Source: Lentinula raphanica
Lineage: Eukaryota > Basidiomycota > Agaricomycetes > Agaricales > Omphalotaceae
Direction: 5' to 3'
Assembly (NCBI GenBank): GCA_027919835.1
Contig: JANVFP010000017.1
Location: 62,001-126,000, forward strand
Length of the DNA stretch: 64,000 bases
In this document: piece after piece, positions 44,630 to 55,600 of the stretch
Position numbering within the stretch: position 1 is the first letter of the stretch
Layout of the letters: every line of letters begins with the position of its first letter
Translations under genes and position numbers: made by a program
The notes under the pieces: model-generated
What the model saw: the letters and a program-made list of their open reading frames with translations, nothing else
What the model was told of the DNA's origin: nothing
The model's database searches: none

Positions 44630-46200
44630 CCGGTAGGATTTTGAGCGCAAGACAGCGGCGTATAAGTGCGCCAGCGTCATTGATGTCTTCGTCACTTGCA
44701 CGACAACCTCCATCGTGGAGGCACTGCTCTATTGAATATTGAAAAAACGTGTGGAAGCTCTTCATCTTTGCTACATATGCGAGTGAGTACTCAGAATCAA
44801 TCCGGCGAATAAAGGTGCAAAGGAGGCTCTGAGACTGACCATCTGGTTCGAAATATCGAGTACTCTCCGGGTGCAATTTGAGTACCGCGGGTGGATATCG
44901 CTTATTCGTGAACGCGGCGACTTGATACGGAACGTACTCAGCTTTCCTCTGAGCTCATGTCAACGCCCGGATGCATGCCATACGGTGGGAGGTTTACTGG
45001 TTTGACCGTATACGTGGATAGAGGTAGACGTGTGAGTAGAGTAAAACCCTATGACAGGCCTCAAGTGAGTAAAGTGCGCTCACAGGTTGTGCACAGAGAC
45101 GTACCAAGCAACCAAACGTCCAGATGTCCACCTTTTCGCTCCATAGACCGCCCAAGATGACTTCGGGTGGGCGGAGTGTGAGAGGTGTGATTTCGTCCGT
45201 GGTCGGTTTTTGTACTTCCTGGGCTGATGCATGAATCTCGTGAACATCCTACACTTCGCGAGATTCAGATATAACAAAAGCTACCTTGACTAAACTCAGC
45301 CAGCTTGAAATCGCACGAGTCCAGGTCCTCTCACCTCTCAGATACGAACGTGTTTGTGATGACTTTGTACACTAGTATTGGTTCTGGGCAGGTTTGTATA
45401 CCCTGGGGTTCTTGACCCATTCTTCGATTGTATCGAACATGAGCTGGGGAGAAAGACTGAGCATGATATCGTCCGGCTTGAGATCTAAACGTCGACGTCA
45501 AATTCGAAAGAAGGCCCTTCGGACACGGTTTATACAGCTTACCTGTATGAGCGAACTCACAGCTATACAGAGCGACCAACCCTTGTAAGATATGCCGCGT
45601 GATACACTTCGCAGTCGACAACGAACGCGAAGCATCAGGATGCGTTTTCCTTGAGATGGTACCTAGTAAAGGCGATTGCTCTCAGAGCTCTGAAGCGAGA
45701 CAGAGCTGATCACCATCCTGCTAGATACCCTTGTGCATGGAGTGTGTGATTAGGCTATTGCAGTGTTTCGTTTCGGGGAGAGGCAATTCTTGAAGAGGTT
45801 GGAGAATTCTCAATTCGCGGAGATATCTTATTTTTGGAATTGAGTCTGTAGCGTAACCGGTGAGTATCTTCAGAGCTACATAGGATCCAGTTTGTGTATG
45901 TAGTTGAGTCTATGCAATGCAAAGCTTTGGATGAACATTACTCACTGGCGATCATTGGCAAGCCATACACTCGAATTCATCCCGAAACCAAGCTTTGACT
46001 GGATTTCGAATCGATCGTCTGGTCCAAGTCTGTCTCCAGGTATACATTAGAAGAATCCAAACCCTTCTTCAGCTGGAAGTCCAAGAGGCCCTTCGATCAT
46101 CCGAGTCGAGCCGAGTCGAGTTTTTCTTGATTGTTATCGGCGACGTTCAAGTCTGGTATGGATTCCATGTGGGCAGATACACTAGAGACAGAGAATTTTG
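44630..46200 (-). pseudogene. SRPK-like Ser/Thr kinase, decayed
   Basis: Recognisable blocks in order on the minus strand: P-G-D-R-L-G-P-D-D-R-F-E-I-Q and K-L-G-F-G-M-N-S-S-V-W-L-A (Gly loop), Y-V-A-L-K-I-L-T-G-Y-A-T-D (ATP Lys), I-R-Y-L-R-E-L-R-I-L, L-C-L-A-S-E-L, H-I-L-Q-G-L-V-A-L-Y, D-L-K-P-D-D-I-M-L (catalytic loop, HTDLKPD type), L-R-P-P-E-V-I-L-G-G and V-D-I-W-T-F-G-C-L, and a C-terminal R-R-C-L-A-L-K. SRPK-family kinases phosphorylate SR proteins and are greatly expanded in Agaricomycetes. Damage: an in-frame TAG (plus 45721-45723) and TGA (plus 45682-45684) between the ATP Lys and the catalytic loop, a stop just before the P-G-D-R segment, and a frame change near the C-terminus. All four make a functional product unlikely. 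Confidence 0.8.
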
Positions 46201-46397
46201 GAGATATGGGAGGATATGAGCCAGCGAAAACGAATTGTTGACGGCGTTCGTAGGAAATAAAGCCATCAGGAATCAGGATACGTTGTCGAAGATAAAACTT
46301 GAAATTTATGAGGTCACGGTGGTCCGTGCGGCGTGAGCCAATCTTGAACTGAACTAATCGAAAACACGTTCAACAACGTTCAATCAGAACCATCATC

Positions 46398-47932
46398 ATG
46401 CTGCTCTCCTTGCCCAACGAGCTCCTGTCATCCATCGTTGAACATATCGCATACAGTCCCACATTGCCAGACTCAGCACACACAGGACTAGAAAGTATAT
46501 CCCGCTTCAAGCGTACTTCATCTGAACTCCATAGACTCTCTGTAGCCAATTGGCAGCTACGTCAAATCTGTGTGCCTTTCCTCTTCGCAGACATCAAAAT
46601 TAGGTCTGCTGAAGATGCAGTGAACATGAAGGGTCAGATCTCGTTGTTCTCACAATTTACCAAGTATGGCATTGTTCTCCTTGTCGATGACGGACGTACT
46701 GATGTACTACTCATGTGCTGAGCAGAACGTTGGTCATAGACTTCGATACTTACGACTCTGATCGAACTGAAGATCAGATCATGGATCAATCCGTACTAGC
46801 TCAACTCGAGCACCTTTCCTATGTCGAGCTGCAAAGTTACCAGTACAGTCCTCTTCTGTTGAAGAGATTGCTTGCGTATCCCACTATCAAGTCAATTCTG
46901 ATCCGCACCATACCTGATGAGTCCCTGCACAACGATGATTTGTCGAAGGTTATCGTTGGTACCCTAATATTTCCTCTATCTTTCTCGCTTATCGGAGACT
47001 GCCTGAAAAATGGCATGAGACTGACACGCCTATTGCTGTACTACAGTCCTGAACTCCTGGACGAGGAATTTGGTTCGAGAAAATTTCCTGGACTGGAAGA
47101 AATCATCATTCTTATGGAACCGCTCTCTACCCCATTCTCTTGGTTGTCCGTCCTTTCGTCTACAAACCCAACTTTGAACGAGCTCATTATTCACCGACTC
47201 AATCAACTTCCCTCCCTTTCCATCACGTTATTGACCTCCTTCGACGATGAATGCGAACGCCAAGGTCTCAAAACAAGTTTTGTTGTTGAGCATGTCAATC
47301 TGCGCAAAGCCTCTGGCCAATCTTCGCATGATTGGGATGTCATCGGATTCACCATGAGTACCAATCCCAGCGCCTCTCTGGTCAACATTCTTTCCCTCGT
47401 TGCCTCTTCATTTCCGAAGCTCGAAATTCTTAGTCTCGATCTCACTAAAAACAAGGAGCACTATGATGCTGTGAGTCATTCATTCGCAGTCTCAGTGATC
47501 ACATATCATTGAAGACGTTTCCCCTAGGGTGTCCTTTCTTCCGTACTGGCACGTTGTTCATCTCTGAGAGTCGTGTACCTCAAAAATGTCTCCAAGTGGC
47601 TCCGGTTTGGATCTGCAATTGAGGCACGGTGTTTTCCCCTCGCTCGACCGACTCGCCGTGCTACCACAGTCACTCTTGAAGTTTCGGAAGTGCTTGCTTG
47701 TGCAGAAATTGCGTTACTGCAGTTGACGGCTCTCCTGGCAAAGCAAGTCAGAACATTGGAGTCATTCTTCATCGATGATACGGGCCATGGTCGTAATAAC
47801 AGATCCGCAGAACGGTGGTATCTCGTAGGTTGGCTTCATGTACTCAACTTCGATCGGAAGGTCGGTGGGACACTTCAAAGGTTCACAGACTCCATGCAAG
47901 CTTGGCAACATACATGGTTCGAATCGGAATAG
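46398..47932 (+). CDS. F-box-like protein 1 of tandem array
   Basis: Three exons: 46398 to about 46661, about 46727-47469, and about 47528-47932. The N-terminus is an F-box-type motif: L-S-L-P-N-E-L-L-S-S-I-V-E-H-I-A, then L-H-R-L-S-V-A-N-W-Q-L-R-Q-I-C-V-P-F-L-F-A-D-I-K-I. The rest is about 370 aa with leucine-rich periodicity (L-E-H-L-S-Y-V-E-L-Q, L-V-N-I-L-S-L-V-A-S-S-F-P-K-L-E-I-L-S-L-D-L), typical of basidiomycete F-box proteins. The end is W-L-H-V-L-N-F-D-R-K-V-G-G-T-L. F-box proteins recruit substrates to SCF ubiquitin ligases; whether this one binds SKP1 is inferred. It is head-to-tail with two relatives downstream sharing the same intron positions. Confidence 0.8.
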
Positions 47933-48245
47933 TATGGTATGCATCATGTTATACTTAGTTACATTGGTCGATTGTACAAAGAAATGAGGTTCTGTTCCAA
48001 ATACTTCATGTAGAGTCTAGACGGATTGCGCAACTTGGACTTGTCGATGATGCTCGGGATGCCTATATATCTCATTTATCGGAGTGTGTTCTGGCCATGG
48101 TGCATGCTTTCTGAGGTAGACAATACTCTATAGGAAGCGCTCGGACTTGTTCTTTCGCGTACTCGTCGTTTTGAGACTTGGTCCGTGCGCCATTATTTAG
48201 ATCGCAAAACATTCCAATTGTTCTCTTATTTACTTAACCACCATC

Positions 48246-50113
48246 ATGCCACATCTCTTGGCATTGCCCAACGAGATATTGCCCTTCATCGTTGGGTATA
48301 TCGCCCACTCACCCATGTTACCCAGAAGACCGGAGTTCACATCTCAACTCAAGACTGCTTCACCTGAACTTCTCGCTCTCTCGGTAGTCAATCGGCGGCT
48401 ACGTCAAGTCTGTCTGCCTTTCCTCTTCGCTAACATCAAAATAACGCGCGACGAGGATGTAGAAGCGATGGAGACACGGCTTTCATGGTTTTCAAAATAC
48501 ACAAAGTATGTCTCTGTCCTGTCCAGGCCGCGGTTCAGTTGATCGATTTGCAACAGAGGTTTAGCCATAGATGACGCAGGCAACGTAGACAGCGCAGAAG
48601 ACTCAGACGATGCAGATGCAGACGACACAGACGACGCTTCTCATTCAGCCATAGACGACGCAGACGACTCAGAAGACACAGAAGACACAGACGATGCAGA
48701 TGCAGACGACACAGACGACGCTTCTCATTCAGCCATAGACGACGCAGGCAACGCGGACGACTCAGACAATGCAGGCCACGCAGAAGACTCAGTCATGGCA
48801 GATACAGACGACACAGACGACACTTCTCATTCAGCCATAGACGACGCAGGCCACGCAGACGACTCAGACAATGTAGGCCACGCAGAAGACTCAGTCATGG
48901 CAGATACAGACGACACTTCTCATTCATGTGGAACAATGTACCAGAATACGATCCGGTTCTTGAGCGAACTCGAGCACCTTTCCTATGTCGAGTTGCAAGA
49001 CTGCCGGTCTCCAGAGGTTTTAAGAAACATACTTGTGCATCCCAAGGTCTCAGTGGTTCGGGTCCGCGAGCTTCCTGACGAGTCGATGCACGATTGTGAC
49101 TTGTCAAACGTGATACTGGATTCACAAACATATGATCCCAGTGAATCTTTTTCCAATGTCGAAAAGTGCTTGGACAGTGGAATGTGGCTGGCATCTCTTC
49201 GTATCAAGCATCCTGATGAACTCGATGCCGAGTTTGGACTCAGGAGTTTTCCCGGCTTGAGAGGATTACACATTGATGTGGACCTTCTTCTTCCGTCGTT
49301 TGACTGGCTGTCTACACTCTCGTCCGCTCATACAACCCTATATAGGGTCATGATCCGCGATGTGAATTCGACTGGCCGCCATCCTTCCGTTCTTCATCAG
49401 ACTACGTTCTTATCTTCATTTGACGCGAAATCTAGAAGCCAGGGTCTTGAAGGAAGCTTCACTGTTGAAGGTATCGGTCTTTACAGAGCCCTTCCCGAAC
49501 AGGAATGGGAAGTTACTGGACTCGCCTTACGCACTATTCTTCGGAGCGCTTCCCTCGTCGACATTATCTCGCTCGTTGCTTCTTCATTCCCGCGTCTTGA
49601 AGAGCTCATGCTCAACCTTGATGAAGGCGAAAACAGTTACAAGATAGTGCGTCAGTTCATCCCGAGCTCAGTGCCACTTATTCTAACGACTTTCTTTTGT
49701 GTTAGGACGACCTCGCTTCTGCATTCGCACATTTCTCGTGTCTCAATTTTGTGCATCTAAGCAATGTCTTCAAGCGGCTCTCATTCGATTTCGGCAACGA
49801 TGCAATTATGACGTCCGAGCTCATTGACAGTAGCAGACTCCACGAGAAAGTACTTATCAATGCAGCATGCGCTGAAAGTGGGATAAGGCAGTTCGCAGCT
49901 GAACTCGCAAAGCGAATCAGGACTTTGTACTCCTTTCACATTGAGGATACGGGTCTTATCATGGTTTTTCCTCGTTTCGTTCCCGATCAACAGTGGCATA
50001 TCGAAGGATGGCTTCACGTACTTAACGGCAATCGGGACGTTGGTGGAAAACTTGGGATTTCCACGAGTGTCATTCCGATGCCTGCGGAAGGGGAATCTGA
50101 ACATTATTATTGA
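48246..50113 (+). CDS. F-box-like protein 2 with Asp-rich repeat insertion
   Basis: Same layout as the preceding gene. Exon 1 (48246 to about 48507) has L-L-A-L-P-N-E-I-L-P-F-I-V-G-Y-I-A and L-S-V-V-N-R-R-L-R-Q-V-C-L-P-F-L-F-A-N-I-K-I. The intron ends at about 48559 and exon 2 opens G-L-A-I-D-D-A-G-N. It then runs through about 120 residues of D/A/S-rich repeats before rejoining the family at L-E-H-L-S-Y-V-E-L-Q. The third exon (from about 49707) ends W-L-H-V-L-N-G-N-R-D-V-G-G-K-L ... H-Y-Y. The reading frame stays open through the whole repeat. Gene 1 has only about 10 residues at the repeat position, so the acidic tract is specific to this copy. Confidence 0.82.
48563..48930 (+). repeat. 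In-frame minisatellite, Asp/Ala/Ser-rich
   Basis: Degenerate tandem array with a compound period of about 85-90 bp built from 6-9 bp GACGAC/GCAGAC words. Copies of ACGCTTCTCATTCAGCCATA start near 48633, 48719 and (one-base variant) 48821. It encodes A-S-H-S-A-I-D-D-A followed by D-D-S-E-D-T and H-A-D-D-S-D-N-V-type stretches. Adjacent units differ by few bases, which implies recent expansion by slippage or unequal crossing-over. Confidence 0.9.
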
Positions 50114-50265
50114 TTCTTCATAGTCTGTTGAATGTATTCTCTCATCGTGTTCAAATGCAGTCCTTCTCCGTTCTGCAACTCCAAGTATTTTCAAAGTTCA
50201 ACCTTAAACAGACCTCCGAGTCATCTATCAAGGTGACATCACTGAGAGATGGATTTTCTCTCGAA

Positions 50266-51715
50266 CCTCCACCATTGCCACATTTTCGTCACTGCCCAAC
50301 GAGATACTGCCCCATGCAACCCCCCATACCTCGAGAGTGCTTCACTTGAACTTCTAGGGCTCTCCATAACCAACTGGCGGCTACGTCATTGAATATGTTC
50401 GTCCTAACCTCTTCGCAAACATCATAATAAAGTTGACGAGGAGAGCTGCCAGGGGAGCAACTTCCATTGGTTTCGAAATCTACCAAGTATGTCCTGCTCA
50501 ATACAACTCATTGTACAGTTTCTAAGACTGATCGACTTCCGCAGAAGTTTGGCCATAGACGACGCTTCTCGCTCACGCGGCACAGTGTACGAGACTACGA
50601 TTGGAACTAACTCGAGCACCTCTCCCAGTATGTCCGGCTATAAGTTCAAGACTTCCGTTTTGTGGAGATGCTAAGGAGAGTACTTACGCATTCTGACATC
50701 GGTTCGGGATCGCGAGCTACCTGACGAGTGTATGCATGAATATGGCTTGTCACTAAAGGTGATTCTTGACTCGCAAGCATATCCCAAAATTTCTCAAACC
50801 TTTCTCTAATGTCAAAGAATGGTTTGACTGTGGAATAAGGCTGGCACGCCTCCGTATTCACTATCCCGAACTACTCAACACAGAAGCTGGACTCAACAGT
50901 CTCCCCGGACTGAAGGAAATAGGCATTCATGTGAAGTACCGCTGTCCTCTTCAAACTTCATTTCCTTGGCTGTATACCTTTTTTAACAACTTATTCAACG
51001 CTGAATGAGATCTGGCTCAGTAATGTGGATTCGACTCTGCCAGTCTTCCGTCTAGGCTACGTGGAACCAGGTTCTGACCCTCGTTTGACGAAAGGTCTCC
51101 ACGCCAGGGTTTTGGCATAGGCAGCTTTCTTGCTCACCGTACGGTTGGTCTTCACATTGATCAAGTTGAAACTTCGCGGAAATGGGATGTTATCGAACTT
51201 GCTTTACGCAACACTCCCCCCAGCGTGTTCGTCGTCAAAATCCTTTCGCTCCGAGTTGCTTCTTCATTCCCGCAAATTGAATACTGAGCCTCAAGCTGAT
51301 TACAGATGAGGACTCGGAGACGTATGAGACAGTGCGTCTTCCTATCTTCTCCCTCAGCTATAGTCATGCTAACTTTGTGTGTTGTCAGGATGACCGCGCT
51401 GTGCATCTAAGTAATGTCTCTAAACGACTCAAGCTCAAGAACACCATCGACAGCGACGCATCTATAAAGGCCCGGCCCATGATTGCAGCAACATCAGAAA
51501 AGTCTACGATGAATCAGTGCTCGTTGATGTAGCATGGGCGGAAAGCAGTATGATTCTATATCGATGATATGGACACTCAGTATCCTGATTGACGGTGGAA
51601 TATTCAAGGATGGCTTTATATGTTAAATGGCAATCCGGATGTTGGTGGAGAACTTGATACATACCAAAATGTACTGACGCCCGCCCTGAGCCATCGAATA
51701 AGTAAACGTAGACCA
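50266..51715 (+). pseudogene. F-box-like gene 3, decayed
   Basis: Third member of the array. Traces: S-L-P-N-E-I-L-P-H-A-T near 50290, a C-terminal-of-exon-1-like L-F-A-N-I-I-I-K near 50420, exon 2 start S-L-A-I-D-D-A-S-R-S-R-G-T-V-Y-E-T-T-I-G at 50548, R-L-A-R-L-R-I-H-Y-P-E-L-L-N-T-E-A-G-L near 50840, V-H-L-S-N-V-S-K-R-L near 51400 and a W-L-Y-M-L-N-G-N-P-D-V-G-G-E-L relic near 51620. Several frameshifts and stops separate them. It keeps a single copy of the A-I-D-D-A-S segment that is expanded in gene 2, so it shows the likely starting state of that repeat. Confidence 0.78.
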
Positions 51716-51779
51716 TGATGTTCAATGATCAATCGTACAATCGCTTACACTGATGCTCCTGTCACGACAGTATAAGTGG

Positions 51780-51965
51780 GCTCTCATGAAGACTTGATCT
51801 TTGACTTACCCGACCGACGAGCCTTGCAAACTTATACAAAGAGCTTTCCTTTTCCTTCTTCCCCTCTTCCGCCTTTGCCAAAGACATTGAAACTGGCTTT
51901 GTGTTCATCGTTCCCGAATCCTTTGTGACTCTCAAAATTGGCTTCCAACACTGAGCTACTATAGC
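51780..51965 (-). pseudogene. Peroxiredoxin (DOT5-like) exon 4 relic
   Basis: The minus strand reads S-V-L-E-A-N-F-E-S-H-K, then N-V-F-G-K-G-G-R-G-E-E-G-K-G-K-L before a GTAAGT donor, a degraded version of the A-L-G-A-N-D-K-G-K ... F-A-K-A-E-E-G ... G-K-G-K-L exon of the intact peroxiredoxin at 56.4-57.9 kb. It lies just beyond the 3' end of peptidase-G1-like gene B. Confidence 0.5.
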
Positions 51966-52141
51966 TGCTTATAATCGGGGTCGATCAGTAACATCCGAAG
52001 GAATAAGCTTGACGATGGCTCGGGTATAGCACACTGATGAAGTTCAAATCCAACGAATAACATTGCGGTGCTGCGATGATGCCAAGCACAACTACTAGCT
52101 ACTCGACAGTTCCTTTGATGAACAGAGATTATCCTAGATTA

Positions 52142-53065
52142 TCACGACGATTTGGCTGTGCCTTTATTCCTAACCGTGAAACTCGAAACAGACTGAACCT
52201 CAACCTCGGTATGAGCAATCCTTGACTTGTCCATTTGCCAAAGTCGGCGGTCTTCAGATTCGGTTAGATCGAGTTTCCTTCCCTTGTTCGTTTCGGCGGA
52301 ACAGGCAGAGAAGACAACTTCCCCAAAGTTGGCAAGTGGGGGATGTAGATGCGTCCTGTCCTGATACGTGGGGGTGCTTCAGCTATCCACCCCACGTCAG
52401 TCCCATAGAAAGGTTTCTCGCGCTAGATAGAATATAAGCTTTAGGTGCAAGCAAGTAAAGCAACAAGTAGGATGGGACATACATCGGTGTTTGAGTACAT
52501 GAGCCTGTTCCATCTCAGACTCTTTCCGGATGGATCATTGTGATTTCTGAAGGTGATATTAGCTTGCCAAGCGTTTATCATCTGTACAGTGACTTCGATC
52601 ACATCTCCCGCTTTCAATGACCCGCCGGACATCGACATCGTGTAGCGCAGCGGGTCAGGAAACCACTCAACGAACGGGCGGAATGTGACTTCTTGCCATT
52701 CGTCAACATTCATCATCACTCCTGCTTGCACAAGATGGATCTCCGGTGATTGAGAACCTAAATTGGCAGTAATGCCGACCCAAAAAGATGCCTCGTCACC
52801 GACGTTTCGGAGATTGGGTGGGATGTCACCAGGAAGACGAATTTTGCCGGTGACCTTGACGATGTACTCTCCCGAAGTACTAACACTAACTCCAGAGTGA
52901 TGGCCATAGGGTAGTTCTGGCGGAGGCGTTGGTAGCGCATCTGTGGACTGTACGTAGATGACGATGAGAACCACTGAGTATGGACAGATCATGTCAGAAT
53001 TATGTACTCACAAACAGAATCAACGTTGATAGTAAGAGCATTGTGGTAAGCACTTTGAGCATCAT
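52142..53065 (-). pseudogene. Secreted peptidase G1-like protein B, frameshifted last exon
   Basis: The signal peptide starts at the ATG pair ending at 53065 (M-M-L-K-V-L-T-T-M-L-L-L), with the same early intron, then S-T-D-A-L-P-T-P-P-P. The body has F-W-V-G-I-T-A-N-L, V-Q-A-G-V-M-M (catalytic Gln position kept as Q), F-V-E-W-F-P-D and G-D-V-I-E-V-T-V-Q-M. The last exon starts E-K-P-F-Y-G-T-D-V-G-W-I-A-E: the catalytic Glu position is Gly. The next family block (P-P-L-A-N-F-G-E-V-V-F-S-A-C-S-A) is in another frame, with the shift at a C-run near 52347-52351. From there the sequence is open to the TGA at 52142. One base is enough to explain it, so recent decay or a sequencing error. Confidence 0.68.
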
Positions 53066-53188
53066 GTCAATAGTCGTGTCAGTTCTCTTGAGCCAGCAAG
53101 AGAAAGGGAAGAGTCCAAGCTTTGAAAAGACGAAAAGTTTTGTGCGAAAATTCCAAACTGGCAATCTTCTCACCTCCAAATTGGCTTG

Positions 53189-53830
53189 TAAGCGAGCCAA
53201 ACACATTGCAGCGATTGCAGACTTGTGTAAGTCTTGCAGTATATCAACGTTCAACTCGCGATGGGCCGGCGCTGGTACTAGTAGGCGATGGTAGACCGTT
53301 GGACCAAGATATTAAGTATAGTACAACCACTTACCACTTGCGACTCATATATATACCACAAGACCCCAGGACAGATAGCCAGAGAGGGAAGTAGTACTAC
53401 AAAGAGCGTGCTGCGAGAATGGCAGGTGAAGGACTCGGAGGTTAGAGGATGAGAGGGATATATTGATGATACAAATTAAAACAATTGGGGTCGACGACAG
53501 ATGATATGTAAACAGACACTGGCACAGACAAAGACAGAAAAGAACGACAAATCATAGAGCGACGAGGAAACAACGATGGAGAGGGAACAGGATAAATGAT
53601 TACATCACCGTGACCCCCCATCATGATTCATACTAAAAAGTACATTTCTGAGACCTACATGTTCATTCTAGTTCAAGATTCGAGTGCCGCGGTTGGACGA
53701 GGCGTCATAAAGGGCAGAAAATCTCCTGCCCTTTCTAAGCGGCAACAGTAGACACAGCAGGTGCTTCCTCCATGACGTCGTCCTTGTCTTCAGTACCATT
53801 GATAGCATCCAGGAATTGATCACTTTGAAC
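53189..53830 (-). pseudogene. Peroxiredoxin copy beta: 3' flank and last-exon remnant
   Basis: 53742-53830 encodes on the minus strand N-G-T-E-D-K-D-D-V-M-E-E-A-P-A-V-S-T-V-A-A and a stop, matching the C-terminus of the intact peroxiredoxin (N-G-T-E-D-K-D-V-V-M-E-E-A-P-A-A). The adjoining flank (53340-53460, ACAGATAGCCAGAGAGGGA and onward) matches 56120-56210. The middle of the last exon (S-Y-V-P-N-S-S and the following Ala-rich part) is missing, replaced by the neighbouring peptidase-G1-like unit. Confidence 0.7.
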
Positions 53831-54025
53831 AAAATCTTAAAGTACATTACAATGCCCAAGGTCAATGAGAACGTTGGTAGATGTTCAAATACAACAAATA
53901 ACATTTGTGCTGCGATACCAAGCACAACTACTCGCTATGTAATACATTATGGACCGATACTACATAGTAAGTATGACAGTTTTTTGATGTACAGAAATTA
54001 TCTCGACGATTTGACAGCGCTCGAG

Positions 54026-54927
54026 TCATGCAGAACCCTGCAGAACCTTGAACTTTGAAATCCCTTGACCACCCTCAATGATTACCTCGGTATGAGCGAC
54101 CTTCTTGTCCATGGATATAATCCTGCGTTCATCAGATTCGGATAGATCCAGTTTCGTTCCCTTGTCCGTTGTGGCAGAACAGTCAAAGAAGTCAACTTCC
54201 TTGAACCTACCAGGCGTCGATCGGATGAATTCGACAACCCAGTTTGCTTTGAACCCTGTGAAACGGTGTTCCTACATAGGACATAGCTTGAGTCGCGAGT
54301 AGAGCAACAAGTGAGATGGGACATACTGCATCAAAGCGACTGGGGTAAATTCCATCTTGTTTGAAGTGCTTGCCAGTGGTGCGATTTGTTATGAGGATGT
54401 CAGCCTCCCGACAGTTATACTTCATCTCTATTGAGACTTCAATCTCATCTCCCGCGTGTAACTCCAACGTAGATCCCTCCACCCACTTCTCCTCGTCGGG
54501 ATGCCACTCATAGAAGGCCTGGAATGCGATGTCCCCCTTTTCAGAAGCAACCATTGCCACTCCTGCTCGTACGAGCTCCTTGAACTGAAAGGGGTATTCC
54601 AAGTATCCGGAAATGCCTACCCAAAAAGCTGTGTCGGCAAATTTGGTTTGGGGATCGAGTGGTACAGGCTGGGGAAGATGGAATCGGCCAGTGACCTTGT
54701 CGATTCGCTGGAGTGTTGGAGGAGATACAGTAATCCCGGTGTAACTGCTACGTGGAACCGAGACAGGGTTAGGGCTACTAGCTGACGGTGGCGACTCCAC
54801 TGGTCGGGCATCCGTGGACTGGTATGTAGATGACAATGAGAACCAAGGATTTATATCGGACACTGTATGTACTCACGAAAAGAATCGAGGTTAATAAGAG
54901 TGTTGCGGTAAGCACTTTGAGCATCAT
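54026..54927 (-). CDS. Secreted peptidase G1-like protein C, both catalytic residues replaced
   Basis: Same architecture as A and B and continuously open: signal peptide M-M-L-K-V-L-T-A-T-L-L-L-T-S-I-L-F interrupted by an intron, S-T-D-A-R-P-V-E-S-P-P, V-T-G-R-F-H-L-P, F-W-V-G-I-S-G-Y-L, V-R-A-G-V-A-M (Gln position Arg), F-Y-E-W-H-P-D, G-D-E-I-E-V-S-I-E, I-T-N-R-T-T-G-K; after the last intron F-K-A-N-W-V-V-E-F (Glu position Asn), F-K-E-V-D-F-F-D-C-S-A, V-A-H-T-E-V-I, ending V-L-Q-G-S-A. About 265 aa. The W-V-G-I-S-G, E-W-H-P-D and N-R-T-T-G-K blocks are strong matches to the eqolisin fold, so the family call is firm while proteolytic activity is unlikely. It lies between the two halves of a broken peroxiredoxin copy. 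Confidence 0.78.
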
Positions 54928-55149
54928 GTCAATAGTCGTGTCAGTTCTCTCGAGCCAGCAAGAGAAAAGGAAGAGTCCAAGCTTTGAAAAGAACGAAAGA
55001 AAACTTTGCAATTTTTATACCGCAAACCGTGGCAATCTTCTCACCTTTTTATTGGCTTGTAAGCGAGCCAAACATATTGCAACGATTATAGACTTATAGT
55101 ACACTGTTTGGCCATCCAGGCCAAGACATGAGCGCTGAGCATTGAATAT

Positions 55150-55600
55150 TGAGTATCTAAAGCGAGTTTTGGGCTATAGAACATCCGGCGCTCAGAAATA
55201 GATGATTAGCATACTAAGTACTTTCCAGAGGCTTCGTGAATCGAGTGACCCAGAAAAGCGACGCAAGTGTGCACCACCAAAATCCGGGGAACCTAATTTA
55301 AGCACACAGACAGAGATACCTCACCTTTCGACTGGCTTTACCCCAATATGCTTGTCAATCAATTTCCCTTTTCAACCCCTGCACCCTCTTCCGCCTCTTT
55401 CCGCCTTCGCAAAGACAAAATGGCTTCGCTTGCCAGTTTTGCCCTTGTCATTCGCTCCCAACGCCGAGATGAGCTTGCGATCGGCATCGGAAATAAGACC
55501 GTAAGGAAGGGATCGCTACGAGGGATGACGAAGGTGTTCAACGGAATTTTCCACAGAACGAGAAAAGCGTAACATCACTGAGTCTCCTGCCGTTTATGAG
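55150..55600 (-). pseudogene. Peroxiredoxin copy beta: exon 4 remnant
   Basis: The minus strand reads S-L-P-Y-G-L-I-S-D-A-D-R-K-L-I-S-A-L-G-A and K-R-S-H-F-V-F-A-K-A-E, nearly identical to the intact gene, followed by a frameshift and stop in the E-E-G-A region. The downstream intron is also conserved (GGGCTATAGAAC near 55170 against 56660). It joins 53.2-53.8 kb as one peroxiredoxin copy broken by the peptidase-G1-like C unit. Weak traces of an upstream exon (C-C-T-A-C-G-G-C-T-A-G near 55635) follow, then similarity is lost. Confidence 0.75.
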
